Below the pieces are notes generated by a model. That model was not told the DNA's origin. It did not search any database and saw only the letters and a program-made list of their open reading frames with translations. A DNA stretch of 64,000 bases from Granulosicoccus sp036478595. GTDB taxonomy: Bacteria > Pseudomonadota > Gammaproteobacteria > Granulosicoccales > Granulosicoccaceae. This document shows, one piece after another, positions 56,078 to 63,220 of this stretch. Position 1 is the stretch's first letter. Each line of letters starts with the position of its first letter. The stretch is from positions 4,034 through 68,033 of the forward strand of contig JAZGEF010000020.1 in assembly GCA_036478595.1 (NCBI GenBank), written 5' to 3'. Position numbers and translations under genes: made by a program.

Positions 56078-56962
56078 ATGACCGAGTCTCCATTCATCAT
56101 CCAGCTGGATGAGCAAAATTTTGTCGACGTTGTTGTTGAAGGATCAGACAAGCAGCCAGTATTAGTTGATTTTTGGGCAGATTGGTGTGGCCCTTGTAAG
56201 GCCTTGATGCCCATACTCGAAAAGCTGGCCGTGGAGTACAACGGCGCGTTTGTGCTGGCCAAGCTTGATACTGAAAAACACCCTGGCATTGCACAACAAC
56301 TCGGCATCAAAAGCTTGCCGACTGTAAAATTGTTCAAGAATAAGCAGCTTGTCGACGAGTTTATGGGGGCGCTGCCTGAATCTGACGTCAGAACCTTCCT
56401 AAATACGCACATCGAAGCGCCAAAGGAGGAAAGCGAGGAACCCGCTGTCGAATCTGTTGTCGAGACAGCCATGCAGTTATTTGAAGCAGGCGAAACCGAT
56501 AAGGCTCGTGAACAACTTCAAGCTGCACAAAAAGCAGATCCAGAAGACTCTGAGGTGTTGCTCGCACTTGGGCAGGTTTGCGTAAGTTCGGGTGATCTCG
56601 ACACTGCCAAAAGCTGTTTGAGTGCGTTGCCTGATGATATTAAAAATGGCACCGCGGGCGCGCGCTTGTCGGGCACTATCGAACTGGCACAGGAAGTTGA
56701 TACCAGTAAAACTCATCAGGAGCTAGAAGCCGCTCACAAAGCTCAACCTGATGATGCCGACGCTCGCTATAAATTTGCAGTGTCCACTGCCCTAACCGGC
56801 GACATACAAGGCGCGATGGATCACTTGCTAGTGTTGGTTCAAAAGGCACCTGACTACAACGATGGTGCAGCCAGAACAAAATTGCTCGCCTTATTTAATG
56901 TGTTAGGTGAAGATCCACTGGCTGGGCAATATCGCCGCAAATTATTTGGACTACTGAACTAG
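56078..56962 (+). CDS. cnoX: CnoX-like thioredoxin-TPR co-chaperone
   Basis: The 294-residue product has an N-terminal thioredoxin domain (about 5-110) with the active site FWADWCGPCKALMPILEKLA and the cis-Pro region KSLPTVKLFKN. A C-terminal helical TPR-like half (about 128-294) starts AMQLFEAGETDKAREQLQAA. This is the CnoX/YbbN layout. CnoX protects proteins from oxidative damage and hands clients to GroEL; this copy keeps the CGPC pair, which the E. coli protein lacks, so it may also act as an oxidoreductase. The upstream pseudogene duplicates only its first half. It abuts the DUF2007 gene end to end. Confidence 0.88.
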   Translation: MTESPFIIQLDEQNFVDVVVEGSDKQPVLVDFWADWCGPCKALMPILEKLAVEYNGAFVLAKLDTEKHPGIAQQLGIKSLPTVKLFKNKQLVDEFMGALPESDVRTFLNTHIEAPKEESEEPAVESVVETAMQLFEAGETDKAREQLQAAQKADPEDSEVLLALGQVCVSSGDLDTAKSCLSALPDDIKNGTAGARLSGTIELAQEVDTSKTHQELEAAHKAQPDDADARYKFAVSTALTGDIQGAMDHLLVLVQKAPDYNDGAARTKLLALFNVLGEDPLAGQYRRKLFGLLN

Positions 56963-57295
56963 CTATTGGCCGAAGAGATTGTCAGCAGTACTAACTGCAG
57001 CGCCGCATTGCCAACAGTGACTAAATTGAGAGCCAAGCTGCTCGCCACATTGCGGACAGCTGACGTCTTTGCCTCTAGGCAGCAGCGACTCGCGCTCGAT
57101 AGATATTATTATTAAGCGAGCCTGATCATAGTCAACGGCATCTTCGATCCAGACTGATAAAATGTCACCCGGTGGAAGCTCTCCCACCGCGCCCGACAAG
57201 TACCTACCATGCACCCGGCAATTGATGCCCGCACCATCCAAAGAATCAGCCACGCGTTGCGCGTCCAGCTGATTTTCTGCTGAATACACTTTCAT
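56963..57295 (-). CDS. DUF2007 protein with C-terminal zinc-ribbon
   Basis: The product (110 residues from ATG 57295) has the DUF2007 pattern, MKVYSAENQLDAQRVADSLD and GINCRVHGRYLSGAVGELPP, then VWIEDAVDYDQARLII, followed by a zinc-ribbon-like CPQCGEQL...CWQCG. DUF2007 proteins are often called putative signal-transducing proteins, without a proven role. An upstream in-frame ATG at 57322 would add nine residues and overlap ygfZ; the family N-terminus and a GGGGG upstream favour 57295. It is co-directional with ygfZ and probably co-transcribed. Confidence 0.85.
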   Translation of the reverse strand: MKVYSAENQLDAQRVADSLDGAGINCRVHGRYLSGAVGELPPGDILSVWIEDAVDYDQARLIIISIERESLLPRGKDVSCPQCGEQLGSQFSHCWQCGAAVSTADNLFGQ

Positions 57296-57311
57296 TCTTA
57301 CTGTTAACCCC

Positions 57312-58235
57312 CTAGGGTTCATCGTATGGCAAAGTTTGTTTGGATAGCGGCTGTCCGGCCATCATTAAAGCCTCATCCACGTTTGCAATCTTCATCACGG
57401 CAAGTAGTTGCACGCCCTCATCCGTCGCTACTGCATCTATTACAACGCCTACTTCTGTGTCGTCAGCAGTAGTGATTGGCGCTCCAGCCGGTGGCGCATC
57501 ATCACCCGCTAATGTAAATCGCAACATTTGGCGTTTTAGTTTGCCAAGGTATTGCATGCGCGCAACAATCTCCTGCCCTGGATAACAACCATGAGTAAAA
57601 CTCAAACCGCCCGCCTGCTGCAAGTTAATCATTTGTGGGACAAACTGCTCCACAGTGGCCGCAAAGAGGCTCGGAATACCTGCCTGAATTTTTTGTAGCC
57701 GCCATGCATTAACATCCGCTATATCAGTACCGGCATTGAGTAGCGTTTGCTGAGCATCAGCGCCAGCAATGAACAGCGTTTGCACCTCACCTGTTCGTAC
57801 CCAATTACCAACTTCATTGGTCTTAACATCCATCACTTGGGGCAAAGCCGGTATGTCGGGCCGTTCAATGTCAAACGAGTCGGCTTTCGGCAGAATGACA
57901 CCGCTGCACAACAGGTCATTACGGGCCACAATCTTGACGTCCGCCCGCATCACAAACATTTGCAAGCGCTTGCTTGTCGGGTCGAGCAAATCGCGGTGTA
58001 GGACTAAGCGGTACCCTTCATCGATGGCAAACACGGTGAACAAGGCCAATAATCGACCTTTGGGATTACAGTAGCCAGAGAGCTGTGCACGATTGCTCGT
58101 CGCTTCGGCTAAGTCATTACAAAATTGTCCTTTCAAAAAAGACTGTGCATCTGAGCCCGTCGCATCGAGCACTGCATAATCAGGCAATTCGACCAATGCT
58201 GGGCTGGTGAGCTCATGTACAACCGGATTAATCAC
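57312..58235 (-). CDS. ygfZ: tRNA-modifying / iron-sulfur assembly protein YgfZ
   Basis: The product (307 residues) is a folate-binding GcvT-like protein with the diagnostic FTHGCYPGQEIVARMQYLGK, the YgfZ/COG0354 signature with its conserved Cys. YAVLDATGSDAQSFLKGQF at the N-terminus and GRLLALFTVFA also match. YgfZ supports repair or assembly of certain iron-sulfur enzymes. GTG at 58235, 7 bp after AGGGG, is the preferred start; a TTG further upstream is unlikely. It is divergent from the succinate dehydrogenase genes, whose SdhB carries three Fe-S clusters; this proximity is suggestive only. Confidence 0.92.
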   Translation of the reverse strand: MINPVVHELTSPALVELPDYAVLDATGSDAQSFLKGQFCNDLAEATSNRAQLSGYCNPKGRLLALFTVFAIDEGYRLVLHRDLLDPTSKRLQMFVMRADVKIVARNDLLCSGVILPKADSFDIERPDIPALPQVMDVKTNEVGNWVRTGEVQTLFIAGADAQQTLLNAGTDIADVNAWRLQKIQAGIPSLFAATVEQFVPQMINLQQAGGLSFTHGCYPGQEIVARMQYLGKLKRQMLRFTLAGDDAPPAGAPITTADDTEVGVVIDAVATDEGVQLLAVMKIANVDEALMMAGQPLSKQTLPYDEP

Positions 58236-58408
58236 TGTCTTACCCCTATACGTATTGATACAGCAGTGTACCTGCAACAGTATATTTGGTGCGGTGGTGG
58301 GTACAATCAAGCCTAATTTGCTACAATACTAGCTATCAATTTACTAAATTGACACCAATCGTGACCACTGGTAACTCTGCTGACCAAGCTGCTAACCGAG
58401 ACGCCGAT

Positions 58409-58645
58409 ATGACCGATATTCCCATCGATACCGCTTCAAAAGGCCCCGCTTGTACTACCAACGAAAGCGCTAATGTGGCCGCCGCGAAACCCGCTACAGT
58501 TAATGCAGCGGATACGATTAAAACCGTATTTGCTAAGGGCATTATTGCCAAAACCCTACCCGCTAAAGAGCTAGGCGGCCCAAAAGGCCTCGAGCCCACT
58601 CGCTATGGTGATTGGGAAAAAAACGGTCGCTGTTCAGACTTCTAA
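58409..58645 (+). CDS. SDHAF4-like (DUF1674) succinate dehydrogenase assembly factor
   Basis: The product (78 residues from ATG 58409) is low-complexity at first and ends with the conserved C-terminal block ELGGPKGLEPTRYGDWEKNG and RCSDF, the DUF1674/SDHAF4 signature. Eukaryotic SDHAF4 binds flavinated SdhA before it joins SdhB. The position directly before sdhC fits that role. GTG 58361 is a possible alternative start. The gene product is short and its start is uncertain because no strong ribosome site is seen. It leads the sdh operon, 20 bp before sdhC. Confidence 0.82.
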   Translation: MTDIPIDTASKGPACTTNESANVAAAKPATVNAADTIKTVFAKGIIAKTLPAKELGGPKGLEPTRYGDWEKNGRCSDF

Positions 58646-58665
58646 CGAAGGAACCAAACAACTCA

Positions 58666-59082
58666 ATGTCGCAAAGTAATGCTCCAAGCAATCCGCCAAG
58701 CAATTCGCCAGCACATGCACTACCAACTTCACCGCATCTGCAAATCTACAAGCTGCCGATAACGGCAATAGTATCAATATGTAATCGCGCTTCTGGCGTA
58801 GCCAATAGTTTAGCGATGGCATTGCTTGTTTGGGTGCTCTACAAAGCGTCGGGTAGTGCTCTTGGTTTTGAAGGCACGCACTCATTCGTCGATTCTTGGT
58901 TTATTCGTTTAGTGCTTTTTGGTTTTACGTTCACGCTCTACTTCCACCTGTGTAATGGCATACGTCATTTGTTTTGGGATATTGGCAAAGGCTTTGAATT
59001 CGACACAGCTAAAAAAACGGCCAAAGCTAGCATCGCAGTTGCCGCCGGTTTAACCGTCATCACTTGGCTGATAGCAGCATGA
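58666..59082 (+). CDS. sdhC: Succinate dehydrogenase cytochrome b556 subunit
   Basis: The product (138 residues from ATG 58666) has the SdhC start SPHLQIYKLPITAIVSICNR, SGV after it, three membrane helices and the heme ligand region YFHLCNGIRHLFWDIGKGFE. In E. coli SdhC the second helix begins ILHRVSGV; here the corresponding His is Asn (ICNRASGV) while Ser and Arg are kept. It anchors SdhAB in the inner membrane and helps form the quinone site. AAGGA lies about 13 bp before the ATG. The stop overlaps the sdhD ATG as ATGA. Confidence 0.92.
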   Translation: MSQSNAPSNPPSNSPAHALPTSPHLQIYKLPITAIVSICNRASGVANSLAMALLVWVLYKASGSALGFEGTHSFVDSWFIRLVLFGFTFTLYFHLCNGIRHLFWDIGKGFEFDTAKKTAKASIAVAAGLTVITWLIAA

Positions 59083-59462
59083 ATACATTACGCACACCGC
59101 TGAAGAAAGTTAAAGGCTTAGGTTCCGCAAAAGAAGGCACTAACCACTTCTGGACGCAACGCTTAACTGCTATGGCCCTTATTCCACTAGTGCTTTGGCT
59201 ATGTTTTTCGATTGCAGCACTACCGGGAACTGATCACGCAACCCTTCAAGCCTGGGTAGGAAGCTCTTTTAACGCAGTACTGCTCGTACTGATGATTTTC
59301 GCAGCCTTTTACCACGCCAAGCTTGGGCTACAAGTAATACTGGAGGATTATCTCGCTAATCACGGCACCCGCACTGCAGCCATCATACTGTCAACGTTTC
59401 TATGCATCCTGTTGGCTTGTGTCGGTATTTTTTCAGTACTCAAAATTGCCTTCACCACCTAA
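59079..59462 (+). CDS. sdhD: Succinate dehydrogenase membrane anchor subunit
   Basis: The product (127 residues) has three membrane helices and the conserved block AFYHAKLGLQVILEDYLANH, which carries the heme-ligand His and the Asp-Tyr pair next to the quinone site of SdhD. Near the N-terminus it has HFWTQRLTAMALIPLVLW. It pairs with SdhC to bind heme b and ubiquinone. ATG 59079 overlaps the sdhC stop, so translation is coupled. sdhA starts 18 bp after its end. Confidence 0.93.
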   Translation: MNTLRTPLKKVKGLGSAKEGTNHFWTQRLTAMALIPLVLWLCFSIAALPGTDHATLQAWVGSSFNAVLLVLMIFAAFYHAKLGLQVILEDYLANHGTRTAAIILSTFLCILLACVGIFSVLKIAFTT

Positions 59463-59480
59463 GCCGAACACATAAATCAT

Positions 59481-61271
59481 ATGACTAACGCCTATAAAAT
59501 TATTGACCACACTTACGACGTCGTGATTGTGGGTGCAGGTGGTGCAGGATTGCGTGCCACATTGGGCATGGCTGCCAAAGGCCTATCCACTGCTTGTGTA
59601 ACTAAGGTATTTCCTACTCGCTCGCATACCGTTGCAGCTCAAGGAGGCATGAGCGCCTCACTTGGCAACATGGGAGAGGATCATTGGGATTGGCACCGAT
59701 ACGACACCATCAAAGGTTCGGATTGGCTGGGCGATCAGGATGCAATCGAGTATATGTGTCGAGAAGCAGTGCCTGCAGTCATTGAGCTTGAACATTTTGG
59801 CGTGCCTTTTTCACGCACCGAAGAAGGCAAAATTTACCAGCGCCCTTTCGGCGGCATGACAACCAATTTTGGCGAAGGTGCCGCAGCGCAACGTACTTGT
59901 GCTGCAGCGGATCGCACCGGTCACGCCATCCTACATACGCTTTATCAACAGTCGTTAAAACACCAAGCTGAATTTTATATTGAACACTTCGCTATCGATC
60001 TGATTATGGATGATGGTGTTTGTCGCGGCGTGATGTCACTCGACTTAGCAACAGGAGAGCTACATCGTTTTCGTGCACACACGGTAGTGCTAGCGACTGG
60101 CGGCTGTGGTCGTACTTATTTTTCTGCCACCTCCGCACACACTTGCACCGGCGACGGTAATGCAATGGCCTTGCGCGCTGGCCTACCGTTACAAGATATG
60201 GAGTTCGTGCAATTTCACCCGACCGGTATTTATGGCGCAGGTGTGTTGATCACTGAAGGCGTACGGGGTGAAGGTGGTTACTTAACTAACAACGAAGGTG
60301 AGCGTTTTATGGAACGCTATGCACCTAACGCCAAAGATCTGGCATCACGAGATGTGGTCAGCCGGTCAATGACTATGGAAATTAATGCAGGCCGTGGCGT
60401 AGGCAGCGATAAAGATCATATCTTTCTAAACCTGATGCACTTGGGTAGTGATGTTATCGACAAACGCTTACCTGGCATCTCTGAATCCGCGAAGATTTTC
60501 GCCAATGTCGATGTTAATAAAGAACCTATCCCTGTATTGCCAACAGTGCACTACAACATGGGTGGCATACCCACCAACTATCATGGCGAAGTGGTGACCC
60601 TTGCAAATGGCTACCCCGACACCATAGTGCCAGGTCTAATGGCCATCGGTGAAGCCGCTTGTGTATCGGTGCATGGTGCTAATCGATTGGGCAGTAATTC
60701 CTTGCTTGATATCGTGGTGTTTGGCCGTGCAGCTGCATTACGTGCAAGCGAATTGATCACTCCAGGAGATTCACACAAACCGCTACCTGAATCAGCCAGT
60801 GAGCCAGTACTAAGCCATCTTGATCAAGTTCGTAACGCTAAAGGCGATACAGGTACTGCACAGATTCGCGACAAGATGCAACGCACGATGCAGCAGCACG
60901 CAGCAGTATTTAGAACGGGTGACAACATGCAAGCCGGTGTTGACAAGATGCGTGGCGTGGTTGATTCATTTGATGACGTGCGCGTTGATGACCCGAGCCT
61001 AATATGGAACACAGATTTGGTTGAAACCCTAGAGTTAGAAAACCTCTTGGCTCAAGCGCAAACCATCATTCATGGTGCGAACAACCGCACAGAAAGTCGT
61101 GGTGCACACGCGCGTGACGACTTCGAAGATCGTGATGACGACAATTGGATGAAGCATACCCTGGCCTGGACCGATGAAAAGGCTAACGTTACTATCGATT
61201 ACCGCCCGGTTCATATGAATACCTTGACCGATGATTGCGAAGTTATTCCACCCAAGCCACGGGTGTATTAA
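59481..61271 (+). CDS. sdhA: Succinate dehydrogenase flavoprotein subunit
   Basis: The 596-residue product has the FAD fold VVIVGAGGAGLRATLGMAAK, the covalent-FAD His in RSHTVAAQGGMSASLGNMGE, substrate-site blocks (DQDAIEYMCREAVPAVIELE, YQRPFGGMTTNFGEG) and HPTGIYGAGVLITEGVRGEG. HGANRLGSNSLLDIVVFGRA is near the C-terminal half. It oxidises succinate to fumarate in the citric acid cycle and passes electrons through SdhB to ubiquinone. SdhE and the SDHAF4-like protein, its presumed maturation factors, are encoded in the same operon. Confidence 0.97.
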   Translation: MTNAYKIIDHTYDVVIVGAGGAGLRATLGMAAKGLSTACVTKVFPTRSHTVAAQGGMSASLGNMGEDHWDWHRYDTIKGSDWLGDQDAIEYMCREAVPAVIELEHFGVPFSRTEEGKIYQRPFGGMTTNFGEGAAAQRTCAAADRTGHAILHTLYQQSLKHQAEFYIEHFAIDLIMDDGVCRGVMSLDLATGELHRFRAHTVVLATGGCGRTYFSATSAHTCTGDGNAMALRAGLPLQDMEFVQFHPTGIYGAGVLITEGVRGEGGYLTNNEGERFMERYAPNAKDLASRDVVSRSMTMEINAGRGVGSDKDHIFLNLMHLGSDVIDKRLPGISESAKIFANVDVNKEPIPVLPTVHYNMGGIPTNYHGEVVTLANGYPDTIVPGLMAIGEAACVSVHGANRLGSNSLLDIVVFGRAAALRASELITPGDSHKPLPESASEPVLSHLDQVRNAKGDTGTAQIRDKMQRTMQQHAAVFRTGDNMQAGVDKMRGVVDSFDDVRVDDPSLIWNTDLVETLELENLLAQAQTIIHGANNRTESRGAHARDDFEDRDDDNWMKHTLAWTDEKANVTIDYRPVHMNTLTDDCEVIPPKPRVY

Positions 61272-61304
61272 CCAACCGCTGCCACGTTCACACAGGAGAT
61301 ACTC

Positions 61305-62087
61305 ATGGCGGAATTTTCACTGCCGGTTAATTCGATCGTTAAGAAAGGTGTACATCACCCAGCCCCTGACGGCGCGACCAACACCCGCACGTTCAAGATC
61401 TATCGCTTCAACCCCGACAGCGGTGAAAACCCACGCGTGGATAGCTACGATGTTGATATGGACAACTGTGGTCCAATGGTGCTCGATGCCATTATCAAAA
61501 TCAAGACCGAAATGGATTCTACTCTTACGTTTAGGCGCTCATGCAGAGAGGGTATTTGTGGATCCTGCGCTATGAACATTGATGGTGGCAACACGCTGGC
61601 CTGCACCATGGCACTGTCAGACATCAAAGGTGATGTCACGATTTACCCGCTACCACATCAACTTGTCGTTAAAGATTTGGTTTCTGATTTAACTAACTTC
61701 TATGCGCAGTATGCGTCGATCGAACCTTGGCTAAAGTCAGATACTCCCGCGCCACCTGATAGCGAAAGGTTGCAAACGCCCACTGATCGAGAAGAACTGG
61801 ACGGTGCGTACGAATGCATACTCTGCGCATGTTGCTCAACCAGCTGTCCAAGTTATTGGTGGAACAGCGATCGCTACCTCGGGCCAGCAGCCCTTTTAGC
61901 ATCATATCGCTGGCTGGCCGATAGCAGAGACGATGCAACCGGCGAGCGCCTGGATGAGCTAGAGGATCCATTCAAGCTCTACCGTTGCCACACGATAATG
62001 AATTGCACGCAAGTGTGCCCTAAGGGCCTAAACCCAGCCAAGGCAATTGCTGAGACCAAAAAGATGATGGTCCAACGCAGAATGTGA
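61305..62087 (+). CDS. sdhB: Succinate dehydrogenase iron-sulfur subunit
   Basis: The 260-residue product has the [2Fe-2S] ligands in CREGICGSCAMNIDGGNTLA plus a following Cys, and the [4Fe-4S] and [3Fe-4S] ligands in CILCACCSTSCPSYWW and CHTIMNCTQVCPKGLNP. It carries electrons from the SdhA flavin to the quinone. CAGGAG before the ATG is a good ribosome site. The stop overlaps the GTG start of sdhE as GTGA. Residue spacing matches the classical SdhB fold throughout. Confidence 0.97.
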   Translation: MAEFSLPVNSIVKKGVHHPAPDGATNTRTFKIYRFNPDSGENPRVDSYDVDMDNCGPMVLDAIIKIKTEMDSTLTFRRSCREGICGSCAMNIDGGNTLACTMALSDIKGDVTIYPLPHQLVVKDLVSDLTNFYAQYASIEPWLKSDTPAPPDSERLQTPTDREELDGAYECILCACCSTSCPSYWWNSDRYLGPAALLASYRWLADSRDDATGERLDELEDPFKLYRCHTIMNCTQVCPKGLNPAKAIAETKKMMVQRRM

Positions 62088-62347
62088 CCACTCGCAGTGA
62101 CACGGCCGATGATAAGTACATTGCCAAACTTAAATGGCGAAGCAGACGTGGCATGCGCGAATTGGATCGCGCCATGCTCGCCTATCTTGATAACCACTAC
62201 AAAACTGCAACTGCCACAGAACAAAATGTATTTGAGCAGTTGCTAAACGAGCAAGACCCCTTTATATTTAGTTTACTCAATCAGCGTATCAAGGATGAAC
62301 GCTATCAAACCATCATGGACAAGATCGCCACAACCCTTCGCGATTAG
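62084..62347 (+). CDS. sdhE: FAD assembly factor SdhE
   Basis: The 87-residue product has the SdhE signature KWRSRRGMRELDRAMLAYLD, with the RGxxE motif, and an acidic helical remainder FEQLLNEQDPFIFSLLNQ. SdhE promotes covalent attachment of FAD to SdhA. A GTG overlapping the sdhB stop is the likely start, giving tight translational coupling. ygfX begins inside its last codons. In many gammaproteobacteria sdhE is away from sdhCDAB; here it is directly in the operon. Confidence 0.94.
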   Translation: MTTRSDTADDKYIAKLKWRSRRGMRELDRAMLAYLDNHYKTATATEQNVFEQLLNEQDPFIFSLLNQRIKDERYQTIMDKIATTLRD

Positions 62348-62732
62348 GCTCAAACCCTCAGCTTTTCACAAAGTGGCATTCTGCGCGCTCATCGTCTCTA
62401 TCCTAGCGCTGCTTCTATTCAGCCCTCTCAGCCTGATCGCTACTATCACGTGTATAACGCTGGTGATTAGCTTTGCCTGGGTAGAGTGGCAACATCTGCG
62501 ATCACTACGACTACAAGTACTGTGCTACTCACCCAAGGGCACATGGAGCATACACAACGGCGTAAACAGCTTTTCAGGTCAGCTGGGTATACACGCCTAC
62601 CATAGCCGCTGGTTAAGCATCGTGGCGATCGAAAATACGCAGGGCAAATGCCGCTATGTCATCGTGTTTTATGATTCAGTGGATTGTCGCAGTTATAGTT
62701 TGCTGCAACTGCAACTAAGATTCCCGTCATGA
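62295..62732 (+). CDS. YgfX-like (CptA-like) membrane protein
   Basis: The 145-residue product has two closely spaced membrane helices (about 27-43 and 46-63), then a soluble part with LRSLRLQVLCYSPKGTWSIH and YHSRWLSIVAIENTQGK, the layout of YgfX/CptA proteins that follow sdhE (ygfY) in many gammaproteobacteria. YgfX has been described as a toxin affecting cell division proteins with SdhE proposed as partner, but that pairing is debated. Similarity here is by position, length and topology rather than strong motifs. The ATG overlaps sdhE by 53 bp. Confidence 0.7.
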   Translation: MNAIKPSWTRSPQPFAIRLKPSAFHKVAFCALIVSILALLLFSPLSLIATITCITLVISFAWVEWQHLRSLRLQVLCYSPKGTWSIHNGVNSFSGQLGIHAYHSRWLSIVAIENTQGKCRYVIVFYDSVDCRSYSLLQLQLRFPS

Positions 62733-62742
62733 TAAGAACCAC

Positions 62743-62832
62743 ATGACAACATATTCAGCATGGCGCGATACACTGGTGCTAATACGGGCGCAATTCATTC
62801 GCGGTTATAGCTCACAGGAAGCCTACACATGA
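62743..62832 (+). CDS. Possible 29-residue ORF coupled to acpS
   Basis: ATG 62743 opens a 29-codon frame (MTTYSAWRDTLVLIRAQ...) whose TGA overlaps the acpS ATG as ATGA. No good ribosome site is present and no family is recognised. It may be a coupling or leader ORF, or chance. Confidence 0.2.
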   Translation: MTTYSAWRDTLVLIRAQFIRGYSSQEAYT

Positions 62833-63209
62833 TAAGTGGTATCGGGATTGATCTGGTCACCATAAGCCGCATACAAAAAGTGTACGAGCGCTTTGGCACA
62901 CGGTTCGAGAAGCGAATTTTGCACCCGATCGAACAGGCACAGCTCGTCAAACACAGTAAACCGATACACTTTTTGGCTAAGCGGTTTGCAGTTAAAGAAG
63001 CGGCACTTAAGGCACTGGGTACCGGAGAGCGTGGAGGGATCTTATTTAAAGATGTGTATGTGCAACATGACAATCTCGGAAAGCCACACTTAAAAACCGA
63101 TGGTAAAGCACTACAACATTGCCAACAAATGCAAATCAACTGCATGCATGTCAGCATAAGCGACGAAGGCGACCAAGTGGCCGCCTTCGTTGTATGCGAA
63201 ATTAACTGA
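62829..63209 (+). CDS. acpS: Holo-[acyl-carrier-protein] synthase
   Basis: The 126-residue product has the AcpS magnesium/CoA-site blocks: MISGIGIDLVTISRIQKVYE with Asp8, and FLAKRFAVKEAALKALGTG with the key Glu. FEKRILHPIEQAQL and LGKPHL also match. It transfers 4'-phosphopantetheine from CoA to apo-ACP, enabling fatty acid synthesis. The start ATG overlaps the end of a tiny upstream frame. It converges on the GH16 gene with 11 bp between the stops. The usual pdxJ-acpS link is not seen here. Confidence 0.95.
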   Translation: MISGIGIDLVTISRIQKVYERFGTRFEKRILHPIEQAQLVKHSKPIHFLAKRFAVKEAALKALGTGERGGILFKDVYVQHDNLGKPHLKTDGKALQHCQQMQINCMHVSISDEGDQVAAFVVCEIN

Positions 63210-63220
63210 TGCCTGCCAAA

